55,325 nucleotides of DNA from NCBI GenBank assembly GCA_030770425.1, contig JASJFT010000015.1, positions 380,394-435,718 on the forward strand, written 5' to 3'. The position numbers were made by a program, and so were the translations under genes. Source of the stretch: Darksidea phi (lineage: Eukaryota; Ascomycota; Dothideomycetes; Pleosporales; Lentitheciaceae). Numbering within the stretch: the stretch's first letter is position 1; the number at the start of each line of letters is the position of its first letter. Shown piece by piece: positions 1 to 11,205 of this stretch. Below the pieces are notes generated by a model. It made no database searches and had not been told where the DNA came from. It saw only the letters and a list, made by a program, of their open reading frames with translations.

Positions 1-82
1 GGGTGTTTTTTTTTTGGGTGTTTTTTTTCTTTTTTTTTTTTTTTTTTTCTTTTTTATCTTTTTTAAAATTTTTTTTTTGTTC

Positions 83-115
<33 letters not shown>
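1..115. repeat. Homopolymer-rich low-complexity edge (T-run then C-run)
   Basis: The first ~80 bases are nearly all T with a few G, C and A, followed by about 30 consecutive C. This is low-complexity sequence at the very edge of the window and carries no gene. A poly-T/poly-C junction at a contig end is often poorly assembled, so the exact length should not be trusted. Confidence 0.85.
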
Positions 116-735
116 GCCACGTACACACCTCAAAGCTCAATCGTCCTCTTTCCAAACACCATTCTTCGCCATTGCTCACGCAACCATCAATAACGTCCGA
201 TCAACCCTCCTATCCACACATCTCCACCCGCTTCCCAGAAGCCTCGCCACCGACGAAGCCGATTGGCCCCATTGCCACAAACCATGGAGCGGCTACGTTG
301 GTTGAGTGTGAAAGAGTGCCTTGGGAGGAGATGGCATGAAATGATATAGAGTCTACTGCGACAAGAAGCGAACGGATATTTTCAGCATGTTTTGGATTCT
401 CACTCGACCGTGCCGCTGCTACATTTGGTGTGACTGCGTTTCCTTTGAACGAGTACTCACGACCTCCCCCAGGGAAAAGTGGTGTTTTTGCGTTGTCCAT
501 CTCGTATAGTGATTTATTTAAGAAGATGTACGGCACTATGGGTGCACCCAGAGACGTCCTTGTCTTGGGAAAAAGCGCAAATAGCTCGGATAGTAGAGAC
601 AGTCCCTTTTCCAATCCCACCTTTTGCACAACGCCAGAAAAGTACTCTTACACGGCCTCGCAATATGTACAGCTCATGAAGTCATCCCAGGTTTCCCCCC
701 CAAACTTTCAAGAAAGCGACTCGGTCTCAGATAGC
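116..735. other. Intergenic, no supported gene
   Basis: Short open frames exist on both strands here but they overlap each other and show no domain or coding-like composition. The distal part presumably includes the 3' UTR of the minus-strand Rcf1 gene that ends at 736. Confidence 0.6.
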
Positions 736-1277
736 CTACTTCTCCCCCCTCACCTCATCCTTCAACTTCCTCGTTTTCTCCTTCACCATCTCTGTAAGCC
801 CCTCCTTCCTGCCGCCCATCCCCAGTCTCTCCTTCCATGCCTTCTCCTCCTCATCGCGCATCTCCAACTCCCTAAGCCAGCGCTCCCTCTTCTCGATCCT
901 CTTGCGCTCCTCGACCAACTTCTCGTATTCCTTGCGCTTGACACGGTCCTTTTGCCAGTAGACGTTTCCGGCGACCAGGACGGCAATGGTGAAGGCTTGC
1001 GCGTAGAGGCGGCGGCGGAAGTACATGTTGGTCGCTTTGTGGTTGCCTTGGCGCATGCTGCGCGTGGCGCCTACAATGGCCCAGACGGTGAGGCCGCAGC
1101 CGAGCGGGATGAGGGGCTCTTCGCGGAGGCGGCGGAAGATTTTTGAGAGCCGGTCTTCATTGTAGAAGTCGCTGGGGGTGTGTTAGCTCGGGCTTTGGAC
1201 GGCGGTGGAGATAGCGGGTGAGCGTACGCATTTTCGTCAAAGGACGAGGGCAGCGGTGCGCTGTTTGGTGAGCTCAT
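736..1277 (-). CDS. rcf1: Respiratory supercomplex factor 1 (HIG1 domain)
   Basis: Model: complement of 1228..1277 joined to 736..1171, with a 56-nt GT-AG intron, giving 161 residues, close to the ~159 of yeast Rcf1. The N-terminus reads MSSPNSAPLPSSFDENA; splicing joins it to DFYNEDRLSKIFRRLREEPL, then the first membrane segment (IPLGCGLTVWAIVGAT). A second hydrophobic segment follows the FRRRLYAQ signature of HIG1 proteins. The C-terminal third is a highly charged coiled coil rich in E, K and R. Family knowledge: Rcf1 sits in the mitochondrial inner membrane and links complex III to complex IV in supercomplexes and late cytochrome oxidase assembly. The gene is transcribed divergently from the Dsc4 homologue. 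Without the intron the first exon runs into an unrelated Ser/Ala-rich frame, which supports the splice. Confidence 0.9.
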
Positions 1278-1653
1278 GGCGATGGTATGGTGGTGGTGCG
1301 ATTGCGGAGGGGGGTGGCGGGGGTGTCGCGTGGGTTAATGCGGTGTCAATTCGATGTCTCACATCGAAACCGAGTGTGTTCGACTGGTCAATCACTTCTG
1401 CAGCGCAGAGGAGCTCCTGGCAGTAGGGTAGTAGCGTGTGGTGGAGGTCAAGCGTCAAAGCGTTGTGAATCGATTATCTCACCACGCTCTCGGCGCTCGG
1501 CGGTTGCTGTTCTTCCAGGCGCCGATCTTCCGCTGCCTGCACGACATCACCGGCAAGCCTTCAACTCCGCATTTGCAGTCGTCGGCCAGACTTGTGCATA
1601 CTTCGGCGGCTTCATGACCGGAACAACGGCACGAGGAGTTACTTCGCTGCGAC
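1278..1653. promoter_or_regulatory. Shared 376-bp promoter region of rcf1 and the Dsc4 homologue
   Basis: The start codons of two divergently transcribed conserved genes lie 376 bp apart, so both promoters must be in or overlap this interval. It contains a G-rich tract (about 1306-1326) but no clear TATA box. The assignment rests on gene arrangement, not on a recognised motif. Confidence 0.6.
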
Positions 1654-2720
1654 ATGGACGATGAGGCTGAGTCCTCGCGCGCTGGACCACTTCATGCGGA
1701 AAACGACAGCTCGGACCACGATGCGGAGTACGACTACGCACCCGAAGAAATCGATGAAGAGGAAGAGGCTGCTGAGCGTGAGAAGCTGGTCAAGGGAAGA
1801 AGGGTCGATGCGAAGAGGAAGAGGGTCGTGTTTCTTGACCATTTGCTCCGCGAGCTAGATACACTGGTGTTCCTAGAGCTCATCACGCTCTACCATCTGG
1901 AGTACGATTACGCCCCTCTCGAGGCAAGCCTACATTGGACGATGCTAATGTTTACAGCTGCTCGTTCTTCTGGTTTACCCTCCGCGCCTTGATCCACGGC
2001 TCCCTCCTGACGCCTCTCCCCGACATAGGCCTCACCCGCCCCCTCGACGACCACAAGCCCTTTCTTCCGCTCATTCTCTTCTGCTTCGTCGCAAACTTCT
2101 TCCTGCACCTCGTATATCCTGCCCCCTCCGCCGGCGAAGACACACGCGGCTATCTACATGGCGGGCTGATGATAGACTTTATTGGACAGAAGGGACCGAC
2201 GAGCAAGTGGAAGCTTGTGGGCCTGGATCTGGCTTTGCTGATGCTGCAGATGACCATGGTCGCGGTGCACGCGAAGAGGAGGGAGTTGAAGAAAAAGCTT
2301 GCGAAGATATCGGGGGGCAGTAGCAGTAGTACAGCGAGGGCGGCTGAAGACGAAGCTGCTACGCCGGGGCAAGCCACAACGACGGAGGAAAACGCAGCCC
2401 GAGAGCAAGACGCCGACGCCGAAGAACGAGGCGTTCTCCGCCGAACCGACACCCTCTCCGACATTGGCGCCGATGGCGAAGAAGAAGACGCCTTGCTACC
2501 TTCATCAGAGGCCGGTCACGTCGATGCGCTGGACATTCTCACATCTGGACAATGCGTGGTTGGCGAATTCACCCTCGTCGATACGCTGCTGCAGGAGCAC
2601 GAACATTACCAGGCGTACCGCCAGACGCGGACGGAGGCGGGAGCCAGTTCGTCAATTCCACCCAGCACACTGCGCCAGCTGCAGTCGATACGCGTGCGGT
2701 TTGGGGTCGGAGGTGGCTGA
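1654..2720 (+). CDS. dsc4: DUF1746 protein, probable Dsc E3 ligase subunit 4
   Basis: Model: 1654..1901 joined to 1958..2720, with a 56-nt intron (GTACG donor, TTTACAG acceptor), giving 336 residues. Splicing creates the block LYHLDCSFFWFTLRALIHG, characteristic of DUF1746, followed by GYLHGGLMIDFIGQKGP, the family's most conserved stretch. Hydrophobic segments lie in LVFLELITLYHL, in FLPLILFCFVANFFLHLVY and in LVGLDLALLMLQMTMVAV, so this is a multispanning membrane protein. The N-terminus is acidic (EEIDEEEEAAE) and the C-terminal third is Ser/Ala/Glu-rich and probably disordered. Family knowledge: fungal DUF1746 proteins include Dsc4/DscD and yeast Vld1/Gld1, subunits of the Golgi/endosome/vacuole Dsc ubiquitin ligase, which in some fungi is needed for SREBP cleavage. 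The family call is firm; the exact localisation isoform is inferred. Confidence 0.83.
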
Positions 2721-5700
2721 ACGCGTGCGTGTGTGTGCGTGCCCAAGATGATGATGCATTGGTACACAGCATCGGAAATGAGTGACATCTTTGGGGGCTG
2801 GAAAGGCTCGCACGAACTCACTGCTCACTGGCCTTCTCGTCCGTGATATTTGACCTTGGGCTTCGCTCTCACACCCCAGAGCCCAGGGTAAGCGTTTTAT
2901 TTGACGAAGGCATGCCCCTCTCGTGAGGCGAACGCAACGGCGCAAGCCTCATCACAACCCAAAACCCCCACCAACCCAACCATCTTAATCTCTGCAGCGC
3001 AGCCCGCTCGCCACGCACACCGATCAAGGCAGTATTCCATTCGTCCGCTATCGGACGAAGCATGGCACCTTTGTGTGCTATTTCGCAGCTTTATATCCTC
3101 AACCACAGTAACGCACCCTCAGGCTATAGGGTAGACTGTTTTCCGAGGGCGCTCCGAGCCGCCCTGCGCCTCGTTCCATCGCACGGTCCGCTACCCGCGC
3201 GAAGTCATATCTTGCGGCAATCTCCGCTGCATGTAGGGCTTGCGCCACAGTTGAACGCTTGGCGCGGTTGAGATTGGGCGGGGTTCGGTCGTCCTGTAAC
3301 CGTGATAGGGGGGGAGCTCACCTAGACACTGGATGGGCTTTGAGCTCTCGTAGTGTAGAGCTCTCATAACGAAAGCTGCGCTGTTTTGCTCGCATGGCTG
3401 TTGTGCGGGTGGTGTGATGTGGGGGTGAGGGAAATGACTTGAAGAAAAAGACAACTTCCCCTGCGCTATAATTAGCCAAATTCATCTCATTGTACATTGT
3501 CCCCCGCCAAACATATCCTCATGAGGAAGTGGTCGTCGTCGCGCTGGCCGATCTACTATCAGAGCCGTCGTACGAGCTCGGAAGCATAGCAGCGAGCCAA
3601 CCAAGCCGTGGTGATATGTTGCCGTGTGGTACGAATTTTCTGATTGGACAAGCCACTGCATATCGCTACAGCCTGGATGAATGCCCCGAGACATGACATC
3701 CCGCTCACATGACTGTCAGCGGCTGCACCTCACGCACCTTGGATATGCGTGTCTATCATGCTGACACGAGCGGGCGGAGGCGTTTTCGGAGGGGCAGGCA
3801 TGTCCCGCTTCCGTTGCATGTCGGGAAAGAGATAATCTCGTCGCATCCCTGCTCCTGCATGCGATCCCTGCTAGGCTGTCTTACGACGTGTCAATGAACC
3901 GTGATATTCGAGCCATATTAAACATGTTGCGTGCTTCTTTCGGATCTTGCTAGTGCGTTGGTCGGCCTGCAGGTCGTCGCAGGGTATGATGCATGCAAGC
4001 GTAGAGGGCCAGATGGGAGAGAAAATTCAATAGTCGGCACACCTGGATTAGCCGTCCAATGCTCGGACCTTTCCCATGTCTCTGCAGAGCAGATCCCGAC
4101 CGTTTGAGGCGCGTCTTCGAGTCCCATGGACCAGTGCTGGGCCCCCAACCCCGCGCATGTGCCCATAGCCCTTTGACTCTGGTGATTATTTTGCGCAGCC
4201 GCCCTTTCCTCGAACCGCACCTTTCATCCGCTTAGCTGCCGTGCAACAGTCGGCACAGCAGGATTGCGCAGTCCAACATCTGACGCGAGCTCGCATATTC
4301 TCTTCCATCACATGCATAAGCGCCCTCTCCAACATGCCGTACCCTTGCCGCTCAACAGCCTCGAGTCCTTGTATAGCACGAGACTCGAAGCGCTGCAGGG
4401 ATGCGGGCCAGAAAAGATGAGTTGGCCGTGCATGGCGCGCCCTATGTGCAATCGGGCGGGAAAGCCGATGCTGCGTAACATTGCATTCAACCGCGAGGGA
4501 TTTGTCGGTGTGGAGGGTGTGGTAGGCATTTGTCGTCCTGACTAGGGTTCCTGACCAGGACGGCGGCGTGGGGGGAGGGGGGAACCCTCGTTGGAGAGAG
4601 AAACATGCACATTGCAGACGGAGCAGAGCGCTGTGTGTGACGTTGCTGTCAGCGGGATGCAGAAGCAAGAGGTCAGTTCGCACGTCGGAGTCGAGATGCG
4701 GCGCATGCACGCGTCGCCAGGTGGAGCGGTGAGGTGGACATACACGTGTCGATGGGTGGTGGAAAATGCTGGGCTGGAGCCTGGAGCCTTGAGCCGACGG
4801 GGCCTTTGGATGGAAGCCCTTTTGATCGCAAACGTATACCCGATCGGGCCGAGCCATTCGGCTTCGGAGACGGCATCATTTCGCTATCCACAGCCGTGCC
4901 GCCTGCCACTGCCGGCCGAATAAGCAGCCTGCAGCGTGGTAATTGCTTAGGCACCCAGACGGGAGGTAAACGGTGAACGGGCGCTGCCCTAGACGTCCAG
5001 AGGCCCCGACGTGCGTGGCGCAGGCGAAGAAACGCGTCATGGCACCCACCGCAGACTGCGCTAGTTGGCGAGTCGCTCACGTCTCCTTTACCTCTCTCAG
5101 AGCCTTCTGCAGCAGTGGCGCAGGAGTGGATTGGCTGCATCAAGACGGACAATCTGCGCCAACAACGCCCCTTTGGCGGGGGATTTATCCCGTACATCTT
5201 TAGCGGTGAGCATGATTCATGGCGCCATCGTGACCTACCACCCTTTTTTTTCCTCTTTTTTTTTTTTTCTCTCATTCTTTTTTTCTTTTTTTCCTCTTCT
5301 TTTTTCTTTGTTGCAGCCGTCACGTGCCGGACTGGCTCCACGACTTGCTGATGTGTATGTTGAAAAGAAGCGGTGTGCGTAGGCTGTTTTTCTTTCGCGC
5401 GAGTGTAGGGGGTTTGCCGACGGCTTTCGCTTCGCACGTGGTGCTTGGTACAGCAGAACGGATCACCAGATTAATCCGCGGGGGGGTTGCTGTTCCCGCA
5501 GCTCATGGCGCTCGCCATGCAGCCGGTTTGCTGGAACCGCGGTCCAGAAAGCACGGTATTGCAGCTGCTCCACAGTACCCTACAGCCCCACTGCGACGCC
5601 CTCTTGCTCTAGCCCTGTTCGGAAGTGAACCATATCCCAATCAGGCAGTGCATGCCAGACATCACGCGGCGAGCTTCGTTCCCCACTGCGTCCCACTGCG

Positions 5701-7436
5701 ACACGGACATCTGACTTGAGTCGTGCATTCGTCGACAGGGAATGCGAACTGCACTCGGCAGTAAAGTGGGCCCCTTCGTAATCGGACCTTCTGTGCTCCA
5801 AGGTGCGGCAGTTGGGGATATATTTGGGGCAAACGAGCGCCGCAAGCCCGACCACCTCGGCTTCCCCTGAAACGTAGACTCGAGAATTAGAAAGATCGCC
5901 CATCGAGAAGTAACGTTGCAATGCCTCCGACCCGAAGATAAGGATCAACGACGAGCGCACGCCATTGGGCTGAGCAGAATGCAGCGCTCTTTCTCCTATC
6001 TGGCGTCGAACGGGCCGCACCGGAGAGCCTTCCGAAGGCTACCGTGGCAGCTAGGTAAGCAGGAAGCTTTACCTAGCAGCTGCATATATATAAAACCCCG
6101 CGAACGACGGCTATGGCGCCATCTGGTTAGCCTGCCTTGCCAAAAAGTGGGCTGTTGTCCTGAGTGACTGCGCGTAAGAGTCTTGTGCAGTGCGAACGTG
6201 GATCCTGGCGCTCGGCGCCAACGCGCGCAGGAATCATGAGCAATCGGCGCGCGCAACCGGATAGGCTTGTGGTGCGGAGAGCGGTGTTGGCCATTTTGCA
6301 CAGTTGAGCCGTCGATGTGATTCTGACCCGAAGATATGGCGTGGTCGTGCATCAAAACAAGCTGAACTCTGCCCAGCTGCGACTCTAACTTTGCCCTCCG
6401 CTTTCCCGGGCGTTTGCTGACCGAGATCGTGCATTGCGCCTCGCAAGAATCCTCAACATGACGCAGAAACCGGACCACTCATAGAATTCATTGAATAAGG
6501 TTTCCTTTAGCGTCGAAGGATGCGGGACGGGGAACTTTATTTCGAATATTAGCGGGCCGACTCCAAGCGTGCAGTCGGGCTGGAATTTTTCAAAATGGTG
6601 ATTTGACGGCCCTGCGCAGGTAATTCAAAGTGGTAATTTGACCGTGCATCAGGCGTAGAGCGGCGCGCAAAGTGATCGTCTCGGAACTAAAATCTAATCG
6701 GAAGCGCGTGCGACCGATTTGCGAATGCGACAACGATTGCGAGAACGATATGGCGTGCCTGAGAACATGCGCTTACGGCGGCGCTCGCAAAAATTGATCC
6801 TCTCGCGAACACTCATGCGCACGTGTTCTGGTGACGGTGGGGAATGGTGTTGTGACTGAGCCTTCTCGACCTAGAGTCGACCTCTGACAGGCAAGATGGT
6901 TAGTTGGAGCGGCAGGACGTGAAGTGGTGTCTTGAAATGAAGGGCTTAGAAAAATAGTCTTGATAGTGGTGCATTGCCGAGCCATTCGCGCGGTGAGTTC
7001 GCGACCGTGGCGCTCTGAGCAACGCAGGATACATACGGTACATGATCTGCGACCAGCCCGCTGGGACTTGGGCCGACAGCGCCCTATATACCAGTCTGAA
7101 TCAATATGGTACATGGTGGAAAGGAAATGCTCCGCGAGGAGAGGTACTCTAGGTATAAAAGTTCTATGTGGCAGAAAATGACCCAGCACACGCGCTTGGT
7201 TAGGAATGGTAGTGCTTTCTTGGGGCTCTTGCTCGTGTGTATTTCGGTTTGGTATCCGTGCGAAGAAAATAAGACAAAAGACGCCGTGGTTTGACGACTC
7301 GTTCGGCAACGCGATGAAAAGGATGGGGCAAGCCGCCCTATGCATTGCTGGAATGCGAAAAGTCCTGTGATGCCGGGGTATCAAAGTAGAAAAGGAAAAG
7401 TGAAGGGGTAATACCACTTGAGACTGATGTACTTTG
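2721..7436. other. 4.7-kb gene-sparse interval
   Basis: No frame here shows a recognisable domain. Several frames of 100-270 codons exist, mostly on the minus strand (for example 4186-4857, 4673-5437, 6773-7591), but they overlap others on the opposite strand and are Arg/Ser/Pro/Thr/His-rich, as expected from noncoding sequence of ~55 percent GC. A long pyrimidine tract with splice-like ends (5206-5316) is listed separately. The left end presumably holds the 3' UTR of the Dsc4 homologue and the right end the 3' UTR of the bZIP gene. Confidence 0.55.
5206..5316 (+). other. Intron-like segment with an ~75-nt polypyrimidine tract
   Basis: A GTGAGC donor-like site at 5206 is followed by an almost pure C/T tract from about 5240 and a TTGCAG acceptor-like end at 5316. 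The plus-strand frame just upstream (about 5118-5205) reads EWIGCIKTDNLRQQRPFGGG and continues FIPYIF, which looks more coding-like than its surroundings. However, the phase across the putative intron does not give a long downstream frame and I recognise no domain. It may be an isolated exon of a decayed gene, a non-coding transcript, or simply a pyrimidine microsatellite. Confidence 0.25.
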
Positions 7437-9098
7437 TCAGCCTCGGTTCTCTCCTCCCTGCCCTGGACCCGGCGCCCAATTCCTGTTATCATAGTGGCCG
7501 GATTCAGAGGGAGCGAAAGGGTCGTGAAGTACGGGTCGCTGATGGGGCGCTTGGTGAAGGTCGGCAAGCGGCCTTTGGTCGCGTGGGTCAAACGCCTGAG
7601 CCTGTGAGTGATTGGCAGTCATACCAGCAGACGGGGGAGGGCCGTTGACCGAGTGGAAACCTGCGGTGGAATAGCCAGAAGGTGGCATACCGGGACCGTT
7701 CAGCGCTGCGGGCAGCGACTCTGGAGTAGGATGATAATTGCTTGTTCTTCTCCGAACACTGCGTTCCGACTCGCGTGCGTCATCATCATAAGCGGAATAG
7801 GGAGAATCCGCAGAACCGCCCCCGGTAGTGGAGGATGGAGCGAGTGACGGAGCCACAGACAAGCGCCTTAGTCGCGGCGAAGGCGGCCGTGCGTAATGCC
7901 GCTCGGCTCCAGGTTGCTGAAACACAATTGCTTTGAAATAGTCGCGCTCGTTTCTATAGTATTCGGCGTCTTCGAAGACTTCGCGGAGTTGGGTTTCCAG
8001 TCGGGAGATGCTCATGGAAGCCTCTCGTTCCTTCTCCTTTCGTCTCGCCCGAAATCTTGCCGATGCGCCCGCGTTGCGCTTTCTCTTCTCGTCAGCCACC
8101 TTGGAGGCAGCCTGCACATCAACGGGGATTTGGACATGGTGCCCCTGCTGGCTCTTGATGGTCATAATCTGTATGCTGCTTGGGCCCGCAGGCATGGAAA
8201 TCCTGTTGCGTTCCGTTTCCATGGTTAAGCGGGGTTGGTGTGATTCCTGCACTTGCGGATTGTACGGGGCAGGCATATAGGAGCCTTGTTGGCTGAGGGC
8301 CTCATACTGGCTCGACGTCATAGATGCTGGCTGGCTATATGGAGAGAAATTCGCAATGGGACTGGCACTGCCGGACTGGGGGAAACTCATGCTTGGTCGC
8401 CGAAGCTCATTGCGAACCATGCCCGGGGGCGGGGTCGGTGCTGTTGGGGGCACCGTGGGGAAGTAGGTGGTGCGTGTGCCTACGGGTGGTGTGGGCAGAG
8501 CTGGTTGCGACGTCACCGGGTCGGATCCCATAGGGCGAACGCTTGGGGACAAGAAGGGTGACTGGTGGGCATCAATGGTCCCCGTGGGAGCACCGAGCAC
8601 AGTGAGACTCTGGGTACGGTGCAGTGCGGGCGACCGCGGGTTCGTCATGTGTCTTGCTGGCGGACGGCCTGGCGGCTGCAGAGGTCGTGCGGTCCTGTGC
8701 TCGCCTTGGGTAGAGTCGACGCTGGTTGGACGGCTGATGGATGGGGGCGCTTGCGGGTGCTGGCTTTCCACGGGTGAGGGAGTCTGCAACTGCGAGCCGC
8801 TTCGTGTTCGATTCCGCTGCTGTTCTGCCAAATCTGCCTGCGGGTTCAGCATCGACTGGACGCCGAGGGGATTGCCCGGCCTGCGGTCAGACTGTGGGGT
8901 CGGAGGGGTACTGGAGAACTGCCGCAAGGGAGGGAGCGAGAACTGGGCGCCGGTCGGAGAACCGTGGGGACGATCCCTCTGCAGCGAAGGCATGGTTGCA
9001 CGAGGCTGAGGAGGCATGGGAGAGGCCATGTCGGAGAATCGCCGGGAGCCATCATGGGCGGAAGATGGTGGGAGTGCTGCTGTTGGCGGCCGCGACAT
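7437..9098 (-). CDS. bZIP transcription factor
   Basis: From the first in-frame ATG (9098) this encodes about 553 residues in one exon. The basic region, around residues 330-355, contains RKRNAGASARFRARRKEKE, which fits the bZIP N-x7-R rule (N and R of NAGASARFR). It is followed by a short leucine-zipper-like helix (ISRLETQLREVFEDAEYY). The long N-terminal part is rich in Pro, Ser, Gln and Thr, typical of an unstructured activation region. The frame stays open upstream to beyond 9317 with coding-like Pro-rich sequence but no ATG, so an upstream exon with the true start is likely. Role: sequence-specific nuclear regulator. The basic region resembles fungal bZIPs of the amino-acid/sulphur control type, but I cannot assign an orthologue. 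About 9 kb of gene-free DNA lies upstream. Confidence 0.85.
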   Translation of the reverse strand: MSRPPTAALPPSSAHDGSRRFSDMASPMPPQPRATMPSLQRDRPHGSPTGAQFSLPPLRQFSSTPPTPQSDRRPGNPLGVQSMLNPQADLAEQQRNRTRSGSQLQTPSPVESQHPQAPPSISRPTSVDSTQGEHRTARPLQPPGRPPARHMTNPRSPALHRTQSLTVLGAPTGTIDAHQSPFLSPSVRPMGSDPVTSQPALPTPPVGTRTTYFPTVPPTAPTPPPGMVRNELRRPSMSFPQSGSASPIANFSPYSQPASMTSSQYEALSQQGSYMPAPYNPQVQESHQPRLTMETERNRISMPAGPSSIQIMTIKSQQGHHVQIPVDVQAASKVADEKRKRNAGASARFRARRKEKEREASMSISRLETQLREVFEDAEYYRNERDYFKAIVFQQPGAERHYARPPSPRLRRLSVAPSLAPSSTTGGGSADSPYSAYDDDARESERSVRRRTSNYHPTPESLPAALNGPGMPPSGYSTAGFHSVNGPPPSAGMTANHSQAQAFDPRDQRPLADLHQAPHQRPVLHDPFAPSESGHYDNRNWAPGPGQGGENRG

Positions 9099-9510
9099 GA
9101 GGACCTGTTCCTCAGAGCGCCTCTGGCCTTGATGGCCCAACCATGAGCGGGCCGGGTCAGGGAACTGCTCGAGATGTGGCTTTCGGGGGGTGTTGTAGGG
9201 CGGAGTCAACTGATGCTGGAACGGGCGGGGGTAATGAGCGTAGGGGGTCTGAAGGGCGGGGAGTGTTTGGGCAGCCACGGCGAACGCGTGAGGAGGCGTC
9301 GTCGTTTCAGACAACACCTCGGAGCAGTAAACAGAGGGAACGGACGGGGCGAAGGCAACGCAGGCAGAGGCAGAAAGAGGGCAGAAGCGAATGGCAGCAG
9401 ACGGTTCAGTTCAGAGGCAGGTGTCGGCCAAGGGCCATGCCGTGCGCTGGGTGGCAAAGTCGGACGCAGGAACACTGGCAACGGGGGCAGTCGGCGAGTC
9501 TCGCGCAGAC

Positions 9511-9526
9511 GTGGTGTTGGTGGTGG

Positions 9527-9565
<39 letters not shown>

Positions 9566-9568
9566 TGG
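9511..9568. repeat. (GGT)n/(GAT)n trinucleotide microsatellite
   Basis: Compound trinucleotide repeat: GGT units, then six GAT units, then GGT units again. It lies in the 5' region of the minus-strand bZIP gene and could be polymorphic between strains. On the minus strand it reads as ACC/ATC repeats. Confidence 0.9.
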
Positions 9569-11167
9569 GCAGCTGCACGAGTCTGGGATGGGTGGTATAC
9601 CGGGTCCGCAGAGACAGGACAGAGGAGCGCAAGGGCCCGCGGAAGCTATAAGAAAGTGCGGTGAGTTGGATCAGCTTCTGGCCAGCAGGCACTGAGCAAA
9701 TCATCCTAATGATACCGTACATGGTGGGCACGCCCCTGCTGCAGCCGACATCCCGCCAGAGGGGAAACACAACAATCCCTGCCTCGACGGCAGCTTTGGT
9801 CATGGCGCTAGCGGTGCTTTGATGCTTGGGGGGCTTTGCGGTGGTTTGGGGGGGGCTTGTGGCTTGGGACAGCCCTGGACGGTGGACGGGGGGAGCGAGT
9901 GCTGGCAGGCGCGCACGTCGACGCTACTGCAGCAGCGCGCAGAGGGCCATGCGCGGAGGCGGGAGTGGGCACCACGGGCTCTGGTGGGCCTGGTCGCGAG
10001 TGCATGGCCCGGGCGGCGATGTGATGACGCGCTTCATTGGGCCTCATGTGGAGGGCGGCGCGACCTTCCCCGGCGCGTCGTCGTGCCCTCTCGCGCTGCT
10101 GCAAGCTACGAACGCAGACGCAGAATGCAGACGCAGACGGAGGCTGTGGCTGGCTGCTTGGCGCTGCAGCCGGCTTCGATCGCAGTTAGCAGCGCGCGAG
10201 CGAGCGACGGAGGGCACCTGGGAACCTGGGAACCTTTGGACCTCGATTAAACGCGGCAAGGCAGCAATGTCGGGCTGCAGCAACGGCCCCTGCAGCCAAC
10301 GCCGGAGGGTGCGGAGAAGCAGGCCATTACGTGGACGCGGACGTGGGGGCGCGAATCAACGGCTCGTCGGCGCGCCGGAGGAGGCGAAGAAGAAAGGCGA
10401 AGAAGAAAGAAGGAAGGGGGAGAAAGAGGACATAGGGTACACCGGGGACAAACGGCACAGAGGATATAGAGGGTATATAGCATAGGCACTGCTACGGTAG
10501 GTGTATGCAATTAGGTAGCTCCAAGTGACCGACCCGTGGGGGTGGTGCCTTCCTGCAATGAACCGCGTCGCGATGGGGCTTTCCATTCCGAGGAGCAGGA
10601 CCTTCGGCCCCTCGGCCCCTCGCCCCCTCGGTCACGACTTCTCTCTCCGGCAGCGGCATGGCGGCATCGCTGGATCTCCGCGCTGGAATTCGTTTTTCGG
10701 GCACGGCCAACGTCTCGCGCGCGGCGGGACTAATGCACGCAGGCTCGAATCCGGCCGGCCAGCATCGGCAGAGCGCGCTCGAGTGCAACGGGGGCGGGCA
10801 GCGTCGAGTGTGTATGCACATGGCGCCTCGACGCGGACGCGATGAGCACGCTGAGGAAGGAACAACACACACCAACCGCGTGCCCAGGGCCGCGCCCGGC
10901 CCGGATGCGTGCTAGCGCGGTCCGGGGCCATGGTCATGCTGCGCCCGAGCTGATCGGCTGGCCGTTTCGACAATCGAATGCCACGCCCGAAGGGGAAGCA
11001 GCTCCTCGGCCTGCCCAGCCCGGCTCCGCGCTGTCGGTTCGCGCCTAGCAAAAGGGGGCATAGGGCCCCACTCCGGCCGCCACCGTGTCACGCGTGCCGC
11101 CAACCTGCCCGCCTTCGCAGAAGCTCGACTCTGCTGCCCGGCCACGCCCGCCTCCTCGTTGCCACGC

Positions 11168-11205
11168 CAGCCCCCGACGCCCCCCGACGCCCCCCGACGC
11201 GCGCC
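11168..11205. repeat. Short tandem repeat of a 10-mer, three copies
   Basis: Three near-perfect tandem copies of a CCCCCCGACG-type decamer, followed by a diverged copy, in GC-rich intergenic DNA. No gene is associated. Confidence 0.75.

Noticed and set aside
4186..5437. Minus-strand frames of 223 and 254 codons
   Set aside because: Rich in Arg, His, Ser and Pro with a Lys-rich run that comes only from the pyrimidine tract; no recognisable domain.
6773..7591. 272-codon minus-strand frame
   Set aside because: Runs into the 3' end of the bZIP gene in another frame and has no domain-like content.
9826..10485. 219-codon plus-strand frame upstream of the bZIP gene
   Set aside because: Gly/Arg-rich frame in GC-rich DNA with overlapping frames on both strands; expected by chance.
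10741..10760. GGCTCGAATCC resembling a tRNA T-loop
   Set aside because: No matching D arm, anticodon arm or acceptor stem nearby.
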